DNA of 64,000 nucleotides from Bacteroidales bacterium. Lineage in GTDB: Bacteria > Bacteroidota > Bacteroidia > Bacteroidales > UBA932. The stretch covers positions 62,001 through 126,000 of the forward strand of contig JAFROJ010000036.1 in assembly GCA_017429765.1 (NCBI GenBank), in the 5' to 3' direction. The notes beneath the pieces were generated by a model. That model had not been told where the DNA came from, did no database searches, and saw only the letters and a list, made by a program, of their open reading frames with translations. Of this stretch, positions 41,567-49,630 are shown in pieces (position 1 is the stretch's first letter; the number at the start of each line of letters is the position of its first letter). The position numbers were made by a program, and so were the translations under genes.

Positions 41567-41980
41567 TTGAAGAACGCTTTTATCTCCATAATTATTTCCT
41601 GTCTCGCGCTGTCGGCACTGTCCGTTAACGCGGAGGCCCAGGAGTTCCGTGTCAAGAAACTGTCTTGCGTTGAGACGGAGGGTATCCTTTCTTCCGACGC
41701 CGTTTATCTGCTTTACAGGATCAACGACAGCGAGACCAAACGGTTCCCCAGCGCTACTGACATGGCGTTTGACGAAGGCACGGAACGGGCGGATTTCTGC
41801 TATCTCAATGTCCGGAAAGGCGACACCATCCACATCGAACTCTGGGATCACGACATACTGGATCCGGATGACTATCTGGGAGGCTTCGATGTCAAGGTCG
41901 GCTCTCCCGAGGAACGGACAGTCACTATTCGCCAGTACAAGGGAACGGCGGTCTATCGTCTTACATATGTGATTGAATGA
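41567..41980 (+). CDS. Secreted C2-domain-like protein, TTG start
   Basis: The 137-residue protein has a signal peptide (ISIIISCLALSALSVNAEAQ) starting at TTG 41567; no ATG gives a complete signal. The mature part holds ILSSDAVYLLYRIND and ELWDHDILDPDDYLGGFDVKV, the aspartate-rich loop seen in C2 domains that bind calcium. C2 domains outside eukaryotes are uncommon but do occur in secreted bacterial proteins. The stop overlaps the start of the hydrolase gene (ATGA). Confidence 0.65.
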   Translation: MKNAFISIIISCLALSALSVNAEAQEFRVKKLSCVETEGILSSDAVYLLYRINDSETKRFPSATDMAFDEGTERADFCYLNVRKGDTIHIELWDHDILDPDDYLGGFDVKVGSPEERTVTIRQYKGTAVYRLTYVIE

Positions 41981-42948
41981 GACGAGGTTCCATCTTCTTC
42001 ATAATCTTGCTGTTTTCGGTCTTCCAAGTTTCGGGATTCCCTGTCTCCGTGAAGACAAAGGTCTATGGAGAGGCGTACGGGTATTGGACGAGTTACGCCG
42101 ACGCTGGAGAGGATTTCAAGACGATTTACGCCAACAAGAAAAACACCCTGATCAAGGGAAGGAGAATGTGTCCGTTGAAGATGGACATTTACGAGCCTAG
42201 AGGGAATTATTCGGAGAAGCGGCCGCTTCTGGTATTCATCCACGGGGGAGCGTTCTTCACGGGAGACAAGGCTATCGAACCCATCGTACGTATTTGCCGC
42301 CATTTCGCTTCGCTGGGTTATGTAGTCGCCTCGATCAATTACCGATTGGGCTTCAGACCGACTCCGACCTCAATCGTGGAAGCGGGGTTCTCCGCATATC
42401 TTGACACCGACGCGGCCATCCGTTATCTTCTTTATTACAAGGACGTGTATCGGATCGACCCTTCGAAAATCTTCGTCGGCGGCAGCAGCGCCGGGGCTAT
42501 CACGGCCTTGAACATCGCTTTCATGCGGGAATGGGACTATCCTGTCAGCGGCGCTGAACACGACAGGATCAACCCTTGGATGGACGATCGGTACAGCATT
42601 CGTGCGGTGGCCAATCTTTGGGGAGCGGTAATGGATGTGGGGATGCTCGTTAACGCCAATACGCCGGTTATCTCATTCCACGCCAGATGGGATCCGTTAG
42701 TGCCTTTAAACTATGATTATCCATTCCAGGAGTTGTCTTTGATAAACGGTGTGCTGTTTGACAAGATGTACGGCTCCATGGCGATCCAGGCGGAGGCGGA
42801 GGCGTTGGGACGGAAGGCGGAACTATATGTCTATGAGGTAACCAGACACGACCTCTACTACGATGATGATGGTAATATATCCTCCCGCCTAGACGAGATA
42901 ATTGACAGGACCGCTTCATTCTTTTCGGAAGTGATGTCCGACGAGTAG
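41977..42948 (+). CDS. Secreted alpha/beta hydrolase (carboxylesterase-like)
   Basis: The 323-residue protein has a signal peptide (IFFIILLFSVFQVSG), an oxyanion-hole motif LLVFIHGGAFFTG, and the nucleophile elbow FVGGSSAGAITAL; a late VTRHDLY could carry the triad histidine. This is the pattern of type B carboxylesterases and hormone-sensitive lipase-like esterases. It is the last gene of the plus-strand operon and overlaps the convergent mtgA by 91 nt. The substrate is unknown. Confidence 0.82.
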   Translation: MRRGSIFFIILLFSVFQVSGFPVSVKTKVYGEAYGYWTSYADAGEDFKTIYANKKNTLIKGRRMCPLKMDIYEPRGNYSEKRPLLVFIHGGAFFTGDKAIEPIVRICRHFASLGYVVASINYRLGFRPTPTSIVEAGFSAYLDTDAAIRYLLYYKDVYRIDPSKIFVGGSSAGAITALNIAFMREWDYPVSGAEHDRINPWMDDRYSIRAVANLWGAVMDVGMLVNANTPVISFHARWDPLVPLNYDYPFQELSLINGVLFDKMYGSMAIQAEAEALGRKAELYVYEVTRHDLYYDDDGNISSRLDEIIDRTASFFSEVMSDE

Positions 42949-43607
42949 ACCGGGTCGGACATTATCCTTTTCAACCGCGCCTTGCTTTCCTTGTCCATGC
43001 GATCGGGATTGGATACGAGCGGCCTCGGCAGGCAGACCGCTATCGAGGCCGCCTGTTTCCTGTCCATCCTGCGTGCTGGTACTCCAAAATAGTGCTTTGC
43101 CGCGGCCTCAGCCCCGAAGATCCCCCGCCCCATTTCCGCCACGTTAAGATAGACCTCAAGGATCCGTCTCTTTCCCCAGATGAACTCGATGAGAACAGTC
43201 CAATACGCCTCGACTACTTTCCTGACTAAAGTCGGGGAACCGAAAGTAAAAACATTCTTCGCTGTCTGCTGCGAGATGGTGCTACATCCCCTAAGAGGTT
43301 TCCCGAACTCACAGTGTTCCCGCCAGACTAGATAGAGTTCCTTAAAGTCAAAACCGTGGTGGGTCATAAACCGCTGATCCTCAGCGGCTATCACCGCCTT
43401 AATCAGATCCGGAGAGACCTCTTCCAGGGACACCCATTCCAGTTCGGATCGGTAGTTAGGGTCATTCTTGAACTGGACCGCCCGTTTCAGCATCACCGGG
43501 GTGTAGCGAATCGGGACCCATCGAAGCACAGTGACAAGAGCGATGCTGAACCCGACGAAGACCAGCATCGCCTTCATTATCCTTCGTATGAATTTCCTCG
43601 CTGGCAT
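42858..43607 (-). CDS. mtgA: Monofunctional biosynthetic peptidoglycan transglycosylase
   Basis: The 249-residue protein has an N-terminal membrane helix (AMLVFVGFSIALVTVL) and a GT51 domain with KAVIAAEDQRFMTHHGFD (catalytic glutamate), GCSTISQQTAKN and EVYLNVAEMGRGIFGAE. There is no penicillin-binding transpeptidase part, so it is the monofunctional form that polymerises lipid II into glycan strands. The C-terminal ~30 residues lie over the end of the convergent hydrolase gene. It is a normal length for MtgA. Confidence 0.9.
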   Translation of the reverse strand: MPARKFIRRIMKAMLVFVGFSIALVTVLRWVPIRYTPVMLKRAVQFKNDPNYRSELEWVSLEEVSPDLIKAVIAAEDQRFMTHHGFDFKELYLVWREHCEFGKPLRGCSTISQQTAKNVFTFGSPTLVRKVVEAYWTVLIEFIWGKRRILEVYLNVAEMGRGIFGAEAAAKHYFGVPARRMDRKQAASIAVCLPRPLVSNPDRMDKESKARLKRIMSDPVYSSDITSEKNEAVLSIISSRREDILPSSS

Positions 43608-43611
43608 GGTC

Positions 43612-44544
43612 CTATCTCATAACCTCGCCTTTGGCGTTGAGGATCACCTCTGACGAATAGTCAAGCAGGATCGCGCGGAAGATGTTGTCGCTGACGGCAT
43701 AGATGTTCTTGTACAGTGGCTCCGTCAGGCGCTTGCAGTTGGCATCCATCAGGCCATATCTCCCGCCCACGCAATAGGCGTACAAGCCTGTCTTTACGGT
43801 CTTGTCGGCATAGGAGATGTCTCCGTTGGAGTTGAGATACCGTTCCTCCTCTGTATAGGTCAGTTCTTTAAGGTGGTCCAGGACGAAAGCGTTCAGGATA
43901 GTGCCGTCGTAGCCCATCTGCCTTGTCAGCCCTGCCTTGGTCACGATAGCATATTCCTTATAGGCGCTCACATAGTCATACTCGGGTTCGATCAGCCACT
44001 TTCCCGCCTTGTCAATGACTCCGCACTTCCCTGTTGTGTCAGCGACCACACAATGCCCGTCCTTGAACACAAATTCGGTGAGAGGATTACCATGGTAGGG
44101 AAATTTGAAGTCTATGGCTGTCTCCCCCTTGTTGTTAATAAACCCGATGCTGCCGTTACGTTGCACAGCGGCTAGCCCCTCTCTGAACACCCAGGCGCGG
44201 CGATACTGGGCCGGCACAGCGATCTCGCCGGTGTAAAGATTGTAAAAGCCCCGTTTCCCTTCTGAGCAGAAAACCGCAAGGGTGTCGTTTCCGGATCTTT
44301 GAGTCCAGTCCAGTTTGATGTCCTTGATAGTCACGGCGCCGGTCGCTGAGTTCTTGATGGACACCTTGCCGTCTTCCGTGCGGTAAGCGACAAGATCATC
44401 ATTGAGAAGGAGCCCGTCATCGGATATCTCTTCCGCGATGTTGGAGTTATTGAAGGGTGAACATCCCGTCACAAACGGGAACACTGAGACGGAACAAATG
44501 GCCGTCAGGGCAATGAGAGTGCCGATAATTGACTTTGTTTTCAT
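43612..44544 (-). CDS. WG-repeat lipoprotein
   Basis: The 310-residue product starts MKTKSIIGTLIALT with a lipobox ending PFVTGC and carries WG-like repeats such as EGKRGFYNLYTGEIAVPAQY, GSIGFINNKGETAIDFKF, GKCGVIDKAGKWLIEPEY and GRYGLMDANCKRLTEPLY. The family occurs as envelope binding modules. It stands 4 nt before mtgA on the same strand and is related in domain type to the WG protein of the large operon, so it may belong to the same envelope system. I preferred the start at 44544 to a longer one at 44673 because the signal peptide begins there. Confidence 0.82.
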   Translation of the reverse strand: MKTKSIIGTLIALTAICSVSVFPFVTGCSPFNNSNIAEEISDDGLLLNDDLVAYRTEDGKVSIKNSATGAVTIKDIKLDWTQRSGNDTLAVFCSEGKRGFYNLYTGEIAVPAQYRRAWVFREGLAAVQRNGSIGFINNKGETAIDFKFPYHGNPLTEFVFKDGHCVVADTTGKCGVIDKAGKWLIEPEYDYVSAYKEYAIVTKAGLTRQMGYDGTILNAFVLDHLKELTYTEEERYLNSNGDISYADKTVKTGLYAYCVGGRYGLMDANCKRLTEPLYKNIYAVSDNIFRAILLDYSSEVILNAKGEVMR

Positions 44545-44731
44545 GGAAGATACTTGTTTGTTTCCGAGGCAAATCTCTTGATTATCAAGCGTATTTGCAA
44601 TGCTTTGGAAAGGCCGTTGTACAGAGGCCGACACGTGTTGTACAGATTCTTCTGAACAGAAAAACTCATACATTATTTATCCATTTCGTACAATAAGGTC
44701 TTTTCTGTTGACACAGACGGAATGGAAATGC

Positions 44732-44739
44732 TATCTTTG
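44732..44739 (+). promoter_or_regulatory. Promoter of the LytTR gene
   Basis: TATCTTTG matches TAnnTTTG with a TTG (44708-44710) 21 nt upstream. The start codon at 44756 is 16 nt downstream. The 211-nt divergent gap (44545-44755) shows no other clear site. Confidence 0.6.
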
Positions 44740-44755
44740 TGACAAAGACGGTTCG

Positions 44756-45130
44756 ATGTCCAAGCAATTGTACATATCCAGAGGAACAGAAACGGTCTAT
44801 CTTCCATTGGACCAGATTCTATACTTCGAGGCCGACGGGAACTACACCTCCGTGAAAACCAAAGACGGCCGCGAGCGGGTATTCACATATCAGCTTGGAG
44901 AGATAGCCAAAATGATTCAACGGATATTAGGCAAGGACGGTTTCCGCCTTGTCCGTGTCGGGCGCAGCCTGATCGTTAACTTGGAATATGTCCATGTTAT
45001 CGACATCGCGGAACAAGTTCTGGCCATATCCGACTGCGCCGGGCAGTACCACGAGCTTTCAGCTTCCCAGGAAGCCCTCAAGGAACTCGCCGCCATGAAG
45101 AACGATTTGATCAATAAAGGAATACTCTGA
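44756..45130 (+). CDS. Stand-alone LytTR DNA-binding protein
   Basis: The 124-residue protein is a single LytTR domain: LDQILYFEADGNYTSV, a VFTYQLGEI strand, FRLVRVGRSLIVNLEYV and a final ELSASQEALKEL. LytTR proteins bind short direct repeats upstream of envelope and quorum genes; they are usually joined to a receiver domain, which is missing here, so this may be controlled by protein partners or be constitutive. The next gene begins 2 nt after the stop. A longer upstream start is unlikely because it would cross the promoter. Confidence 0.85.
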   Translation: MSKQLYISRGTETVYLPLDQILYFEADGNYTSVKTKDGRERVFTYQLGEIAKMIQRILGKDGFRLVRVGRSLIVNLEYVHVIDIAEQVLAISDCAGQYHELSASQEALKELAAMKNDLINKGIL

Positions 45131-45132
45131 CA

Positions 45133-46014
45133 ATGACTCTGAATATCAAGCATAAAAAGAAAGACGATTTCCGCAATGACGAGGTGCAGATGCTCGGCAC
45201 GGTGGACCCGTTCCGTTCAATGGAGAGAAAGCGTCTCCTCCGGAATGTCGCCTTGGGTGTTCTGGTCATTGTGGTCTTGGCCGGGCTAGGGTATATTCTT
45301 CTTAAACCCTCCGCGAAGGATGATGTTGACGGGCTTTTCGAAACGATCAATGAGCACCAAGCGGCCATAGTTCCTGAAAGCGACTCCTTTGAGGGAGTAT
45401 TCACGGAACGAGTTGACTCTGTGGTCAATGGTCATCCCCTGGTTCTTTTCATTCCTCATGGCGCCACTCCACGTCTCATTGTCGGGAAGCCGGACGATAG
45501 TGTTCGTTACCGCGCTGTTCTCGCTCTCCAAGCCGCCGACATCAGGGCTGATAACAAAGAGATTCTCGGTGAGTTCGTTCTGGACGGAGTACAATTGTCA
45601 AGAGGAGTGTCCAAGAAAGGTTATTGCGCGATCATAGACGGCGAGATTTCGGTGGGGGTTTCTGTAAGCACTCCTTCGCTTTCCTCGGCATTATCGGGCA
45701 AAGGCTACTTTTTCAGGCAGTATCCGCTGGTGGACAACGGAGTTCCCGTGGACAACAAGCCTAAAGGCAAGGCTGTCCGGAAGGCTCTTTGCGAGCGTCA
45801 AGGACAGATACTCGTCGCTGTCAGCGCGAACGACGAGACTTTCGGTGATTTCGCCAGGACGCTTGTCTCTCTCGGAGTCGACAACGCGATCTATCTCGTT
45901 GGCGGACCGGACGCCAAAGGCTGGTTCGTGGCTGCCGACGGAACCCGGGAGGATTTCGGCGCCGACACCCCAAGGCAAGAATACGAGAACGAGAGTTATC
46001 TCATCTGGGAATAA
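45133..46014 (+). CDS. Membrane-anchored NAGPA/phosphodiester glycosidase-like protein
   Basis: The 293-residue protein has a charged cytoplasmic N-terminus, one membrane helix (VALGVLVIVVLAGLGYILL, about 38-56), and a periplasmic domain. Near the end, QGQILVAVSANDETF followed by LVSLGVDNAIYLVGGPDAKG resembles the NAGPA (phosphodiester glycosidase) core, where INLDGGGS is usual, so the active-site motif is altered. An enzymatic role is therefore uncertain. It is co-transcribed with the LytTR gene (2-nt gap), which suggests the pair sense or modify the envelope together. Confidence 0.6.
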   Translation: MTLNIKHKKKDDFRNDEVQMLGTVDPFRSMERKRLLRNVALGVLVIVVLAGLGYILLKPSAKDDVDGLFETINEHQAAIVPESDSFEGVFTERVDSVVNGHPLVLFIPHGATPRLIVGKPDDSVRYRAVLALQAADIRADNKEILGEFVLDGVQLSRGVSKKGYCAIIDGEISVGVSVSTPSLSSALSGKGYFFRQYPLVDNGVPVDNKPKGKAVRKALCERQGQILVAVSANDETFGDFARTLVSLGVDNAIYLVGGPDAKGWFVAADGTREDFGADTPRQEYENESYLIWE

Positions 46015-46022
46015 AAAACTTA

Positions 46023-47087
46023 TCAATTCTCCGAGACAACCCACTGCCCGAAGAAAGGATCCTCCATCTCATAGCGGTCGGAATAGATCACATACCCATC
46101 TTTTTGCAGGCGTTTCAAGGCACTGTAAACCGTGCTTGTCTTGTGCTCGCCTGAAAGCAGGGGCTGTCCTGAGGCCAAGCGACGCAGAATCCACCTGTTA
46201 GTTCTGTTGAAGCCCATCCAGAGACGCTCGTAATCCAACGAGTGAGAGACCACAATATTGTCAATCGCCGCCTGCAAGACATCTTCGGTGTCAGGGTTCA
46301 GCACTCCGACCTGCCACACATTGGCCGCCAACTGCTGTGAGTAATAAGGATGACAATCAGTATAATCCAATATATCGTCCGAAAGCTTTTCATGTGTTTC
46401 GGGAAACACGTCAGCCAGCCGTTCTGAAAGATACTCGAAGAAGTCCGCTCTTGGCAGTTTTCCCAACCGCATCAATTCTCCAAAATGATAGAACGGAGAT
46501 TTCTTGTTCTCGAAAATATCCGACATCATACTCTCCTGACTGCCAAGAAGGATGTAATTAATGTTCTCTTGCTCCTGCATTATCGCCCGTAATCGCCGGT
46601 CTAGCCCGGCAGCGATCTGGTGTATCTCCTGAAACTCGTCCAACACCACAATAAGGCGGTCTTTTTCAGTATGCGCTTTGTCTAAAAGAGTCATAACGTC
46701 ATCCAGCAAAACCGAGTCGTTGACATCTGGCTGAAAGGACACGTCCATCGCCCCGGTCAGAATATTAGTGGACACCGATGGAATGATCCTGAAGTGTGAG
46801 ATCAAATGTTTGATCCGTTCCATCGGATGATTCTTCAAGAACTCCCTGAGGAGTTTTGCCGACAAATCCGAAACGGATGTCACCTTCTGAAGGTTCACCA
46901 CAATATAATCTCGCCCGCTTTCTTTCACAGCCTTGGCCACCAGGCTGCTTTTGCCAAAACGACGAGGGCTAATAAGAACCAGATGGTTCGGACTCTTTAG
47001 GAACTGGTTGATGTAAGCCACTTCCTTTATTCTGTCAGTAAAGTACTTCTCCTCTACTATAGTGCCGAATTTGAAAGGATTATCCAT
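46023..47087 (-). CDS. Archaeal-type AAA ATPase
   Basis: The 354-residue protein opens NPFKFGTIVEEKYFTDR, has a Walker A region (LISPRRFGKSSLV) and Walker B (RLIVVLDEFQEI), and a C-terminal winged-helix-like segment (ALKRLQKDGYVIYSDRYEM). This is the AAA_34/archaeal ATPase STAND-like group that includes many uncharacterised Bacteroidetes genes, some linked to defence or mobile DNA. The RFGKSS form of Walker A is common there. No partner gene is next to it. A minus-strand TAACTTTG box at 47130-47123 could be its promoter. Confidence 0.8.
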   Translation of the reverse strand: MDNPFKFGTIVEEKYFTDRIKEVAYINQFLKSPNHLVLISPRRFGKSSLVAKAVKESGRDYIVVNLQKVTSVSDLSAKLLREFLKNHPMERIKHLISHFRIIPSVSTNILTGAMDVSFQPDVNDSVLLDDVMTLLDKAHTEKDRLIVVLDEFQEIHQIAAGLDRRLRAIMQEQENINYILLGSQESMMSDIFENKKSPFYHFGELMRLGKLPRADFFEYLSERLADVFPETHEKLSDDILDYTDCHPYYSQQLAANVWQVGVLNPDTEDVLQAAIDNIVVSHSLDYERLWMGFNRTNRWILRRLASGQPLLSGEHKTSTVYSALKRLQKDGYVIYSDRYEMEDPFFGQWVVSEN

Positions 47088-47122
47088 ATTGCGATTTTTT
47101 TCGTAACAAACATTTTCGTAGT

Positions 47123-47130
47123 CAAAGTTA
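47123..47130 (-). promoter_or_regulatory. Possible -7 promoter box of the ATPase gene
   Basis: The minus strand reads TAACTTTG, which fits TAnnTTTG, 36 nt before the start codon. The surrounding sequence is a run of A/T with near-repeats of TCGTAAC. Confidence 0.4.
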
Positions 47131-47147
47131 CAAAAAAAATCGTAATA

Positions 47148-48098
47148 TCATCGCAGGCCCGCCAGGACTATCGCGGCGACGGCCTCGACTATGACCGGAG
47201 TGCGAAGAGCGAAGCAGGTGTCATGACGGCCGCGGATCTGAAGGTCCGCGACCTCGCCTGTTTTGATATTCAGGGTCCTCTGGGTCTTGGCTATGCTGGA
47301 GGTGGGTTTGAAGGCGACCCGGAAGACGATCGGGGCGCCGTTGGTGATGCCTCCGTTGACTCCTCCTGCCCCGTTCCTCGTCAAAGGGAAACAGTCGTTA
47401 TGCTCCGACCCTTTCATCCTGGAGGCGGCGAAACCGTCGCCGAACTCCACGCCCCGGACTCCGGGAATAGAGAAAACCGCATGGGAAATGAGCGACTCGA
47501 CCGAGTCGAAGAATGGCTCGCCGAGTCCGGCCGGAACGCCCTCGACCTGGCACTCGACAACGCCACCGAGGGAGTCTCCTTCCCGGGCGGTCTCCTTGAG
47601 CATGGCTGGCCATTTGTCCTTGTCAGCCTCTCCGCCGACCTCAACCAGATCAGCCTTGAAAGAGAAACCGCTTTGTTTCTTGGCGATCACTCCGGCGGCG
47701 ACAAGAGGCAGGGTCAGCCTGCCGGAGAAATGCCCGCCGCCTCTGGGATCGTTGAACCCGTTCCATTTCACGGAAGCGGTGTAGTCGGCGTGCCCGGGGC
47801 GAGGAATATCCTTAAGCGCCTCATAATCAGATGATCTCGTGTTCGTGTTCCGGAATATGATCGCTATCGGGGCCCCGGTCGTGTGACCCTCGAACACTCC
47901 CGAAAGAATCTCTGGCTCGTCCGCCTCGATTCTCGGGGTTGTGCCTTTCGACCCGCTTTTACGGCGGGAAATGTCCTCAAGGAAATCCTCCTCGCAAATG
48001 GGTATTCCGGCCTTGACACCGTCCACGACCACTCCGATGGCCTCGCCGTGAGACTCTCCGAAGACGCTCACCCTGAAATTCCTTCCGAACGAATTCAT
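47148..48098 (-). CDS. aroC: Chorismate synthase
   Basis: The 316-residue protein shows the AroC signatures: NSFGRNFRVSVFGESHGEAIGVVVDG, RIEADEPEILSGVFEGHTTGAPI, RPGHADYTASVKW and RGGGHFSGRLT. It makes chorismate from EPSP with reduced FMN. It is shorter than most (about 350-370) because of a compact middle and end, but the core motifs are complete. It is far from aroB and the aroD-aroA fusion (16-19 kb), so the shikimate pathway is split. Divergent promoters separate it from sufB. Confidence 0.93.
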   Translation of the reverse strand: MNSFGRNFRVSVFGESHGEAIGVVVDGVKAGIPICEEDFLEDISRRKSGSKGTTPRIEADEPEILSGVFEGHTTGAPIAIIFRNTNTRSSDYEALKDIPRPGHADYTASVKWNGFNDPRGGGHFSGRLTLPLVAAGVIAKKQSGFSFKADLVEVGGEADKDKWPAMLKETAREGDSLGGVVECQVEGVPAGLGEPFFDSVESLISHAVFSIPGVRGVEFGDGFAASRMKGSEHNDCFPLTRNGAGGVNGGITNGAPIVFRVAFKPTSSIAKTQRTLNIKTGEVADLQIRGRHDTCFALRTPVIVEAVAAIVLAGLR

Positions 48099-48123
48099 AT
48101 TCCCAAGAATTAATGCTTCTCCA

Positions 48124-48131
48124 CAAAGATA
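48124..48131 (-). promoter_or_regulatory. -7 promoter box of aroC
   Basis: The minus strand reads TATCTTTG, 25 nt upstream of the aroC start, back to back with the sufB promoter. Confidence 0.6.
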
Positions 48132-48142
48132 CTTATTTTCGC

Positions 48143-48150
48143 TATCTTTG
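48143..48150 (+). promoter_or_regulatory. -7 promoter box of the suf operon
   Basis: TATCTTTG lies 17 nt before the sufB start. The two divergent -7 boxes are 11 nt apart, so the polymerases would compete. Confidence 0.6.
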
Positions 48151-48167
48151 CATAACTGAACAACGCC

Positions 48168-49616
48168 ATGAACGGGACAGAGGAAGATAAGATCATCAAA
48201 GGGATAACCTCGCAGGAGTACAAGGAGGGATTCGTGACGGACATCCGCCAGGAATTCATCCCCAAGGGCCTCAACGAGGACATAATCCGCACTATCTCAT
48301 CCTTGAAGGGAGAGCCCGGCTGGCTTCTCGATTTCCGGCTTGACGCTTTCCGTAAATGGCAGAGAATGAAGATGCCCACCTGGGGCCACCTCGAGATGCC
48401 AGCTATTGATTTCCAAGATATTATCTACTACGCCGCACCCAAACGAGATGAGGACAGGCCCAAGGAGATAGACCCGAAGCTGGAGGAGACTTTCGAGAAA
48501 CTCGGCATCCCCGTCCGGGAGCGTGAGGCCCTCGCGGGAGTGGTGGCGGTCGACGCCGTGTTCGACTCCGTGTCCGTGGCCACGACGTTCAGGGCGTCAC
48601 TCGCAGAGAAGGGGATCATCTTTTGCAGCTTCTCCGAGGCGGTCAAGGAGCATCCGGACCTGGTCCGGAAATATCTCGCCAGCGTGGTTCCGGCTGGGGA
48701 TAATTTCTACGCCGCGCTCAACTCTGCGGTGTTCAGCGACGGCAGCTTCTGCTATATTCCCAAAGGGGTCAAATGCCCCATGGACCTGTCGAGTTATTTC
48801 AGGATCAACGCCGCGGGCACGGGGCAGTTCGAGAGGACGCTGATCGTGGCGGACGAGGGATCCTCGCTGAGCTACATGGAGGGCTGCACGGCCCCCATGC
48901 GCGACGAGAACCAGTTGCACGCCGCCGTGGTGGAGATAGTGGTCGAGAAGGACGCCGATGTCCGGTACTCAACTGTCCAGAACTGGTATCCTGGCGACGC
49001 CCAGGGGCGTGGAGGCATCCTTAACCTCGTGACTAAGAGAGGAATATGCAAGGGCAGCGGGGCCCATCTGAGTTGGACCCAGGTGGAGACCGGCTCGGCC
49101 GTGACCTGGAAATATCCATCGACCATCCTGAAGGGAGATGATTCCTCTTCGGAGTTCTATTCAGTGGCCGTGACCAACAACTACCAGCAGGCGGACACCG
49201 GCACCAAGATGATCCATTTGGGCCGGGGCACAAAGAGCCGGATCGTGAGCAAAGGAATATCCGCCGGTCACAGCCAGAACAGCTACCGGGGACTGGTGCG
49301 GATGGCCTCCGGCGCGGAGGGCGGCAGGAACTTCTCCCAGTGCGACAGCCTCCTGATAGGCTCCAGATGCGGGGCGCACACCTTCCCCGACATCCGGAGC
49401 CACAACTCCTCCGCCATCGTCGAGCATGAGGCCACGACCTCAAAAATCAGCGACGAGCAGCTCTTCTATTGCAACCAACGGGGTCTCGACCCCGAGGACG
49501 CGGTTGGCCTCATCGTCAACGGCTACGCCAAGGAGGTCCTCTCCCGCCTCCCCATGGAATTCGCCGTCGAAGCCACCAAACTCCTCCAAGTCTCATTAGA
49601 AGGATCGATTGGGTAA
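48168..49616 (+). CDS. sufB: Fe-S cluster assembly protein SufB
   Basis: The 482-residue protein is a full-length SufB, beginning [24 protein letters not shown] and including [38 protein letters not shown], a SYMEGCTAP segment and [23 protein letters not shown] near the end. SufB is the scaffold on which iron-sulfur clusters are built, with SufC and SufD. Normally sufC follows directly; here a restriction-modification pair and pnuC intervene before sufC. No sufS or sufE is in the window. Confidence 0.95.
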   Translation: MNGTEEDKIIKGITSQEYKEGFVTDIRQEFIPKGLNEDIIRTISSLKGEPGWLLDFRLDAFRKWQRMKMPTWGHLEMPAIDFQDIIYYAAPKRDEDRPKEIDPKLEETFEKLGIPVREREALAGVVAVDAVFDSVSVATTFRASLAEKGIIFCSFSEAVKEHPDLVRKYLASVVPAGDNFYAALNSAVFSDGSFCYIPKGVKCPMDLSSYFRINAAGTGQFERTLIVADEGSSLSYMEGCTAPMRDENQLHAAVVEIVVEKDADVRYSTVQNWYPGDAQGRGGILNLVTKRGICKGSGAHLSWTQVETGSAVTWKYPSTILKGDDSSSEFYSVAVTNNYQQADTGTKMIHLGRGTKSRIVSKGISAGHSQNSYRGLVRMASGAEGGRNFSQCDSLLIGSRCGAHTFPDIRSHNSSAIVEHEATTSKISDEQLFYCNQRGLDPEDAVGLIVNGYAKEVLSRLPMEFAVEATKLLQVSLEGSIG

Positions 49617-49630
49617 TGACTTGAACAGCG

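Noticed and set aside
30249..42948. Type VI secretion regulatory island
   Set aside because: Kinase, PP2C and FHA genes resemble the T6SS regulatory trio, but no Tss, Hcp or VgrG gene is present.
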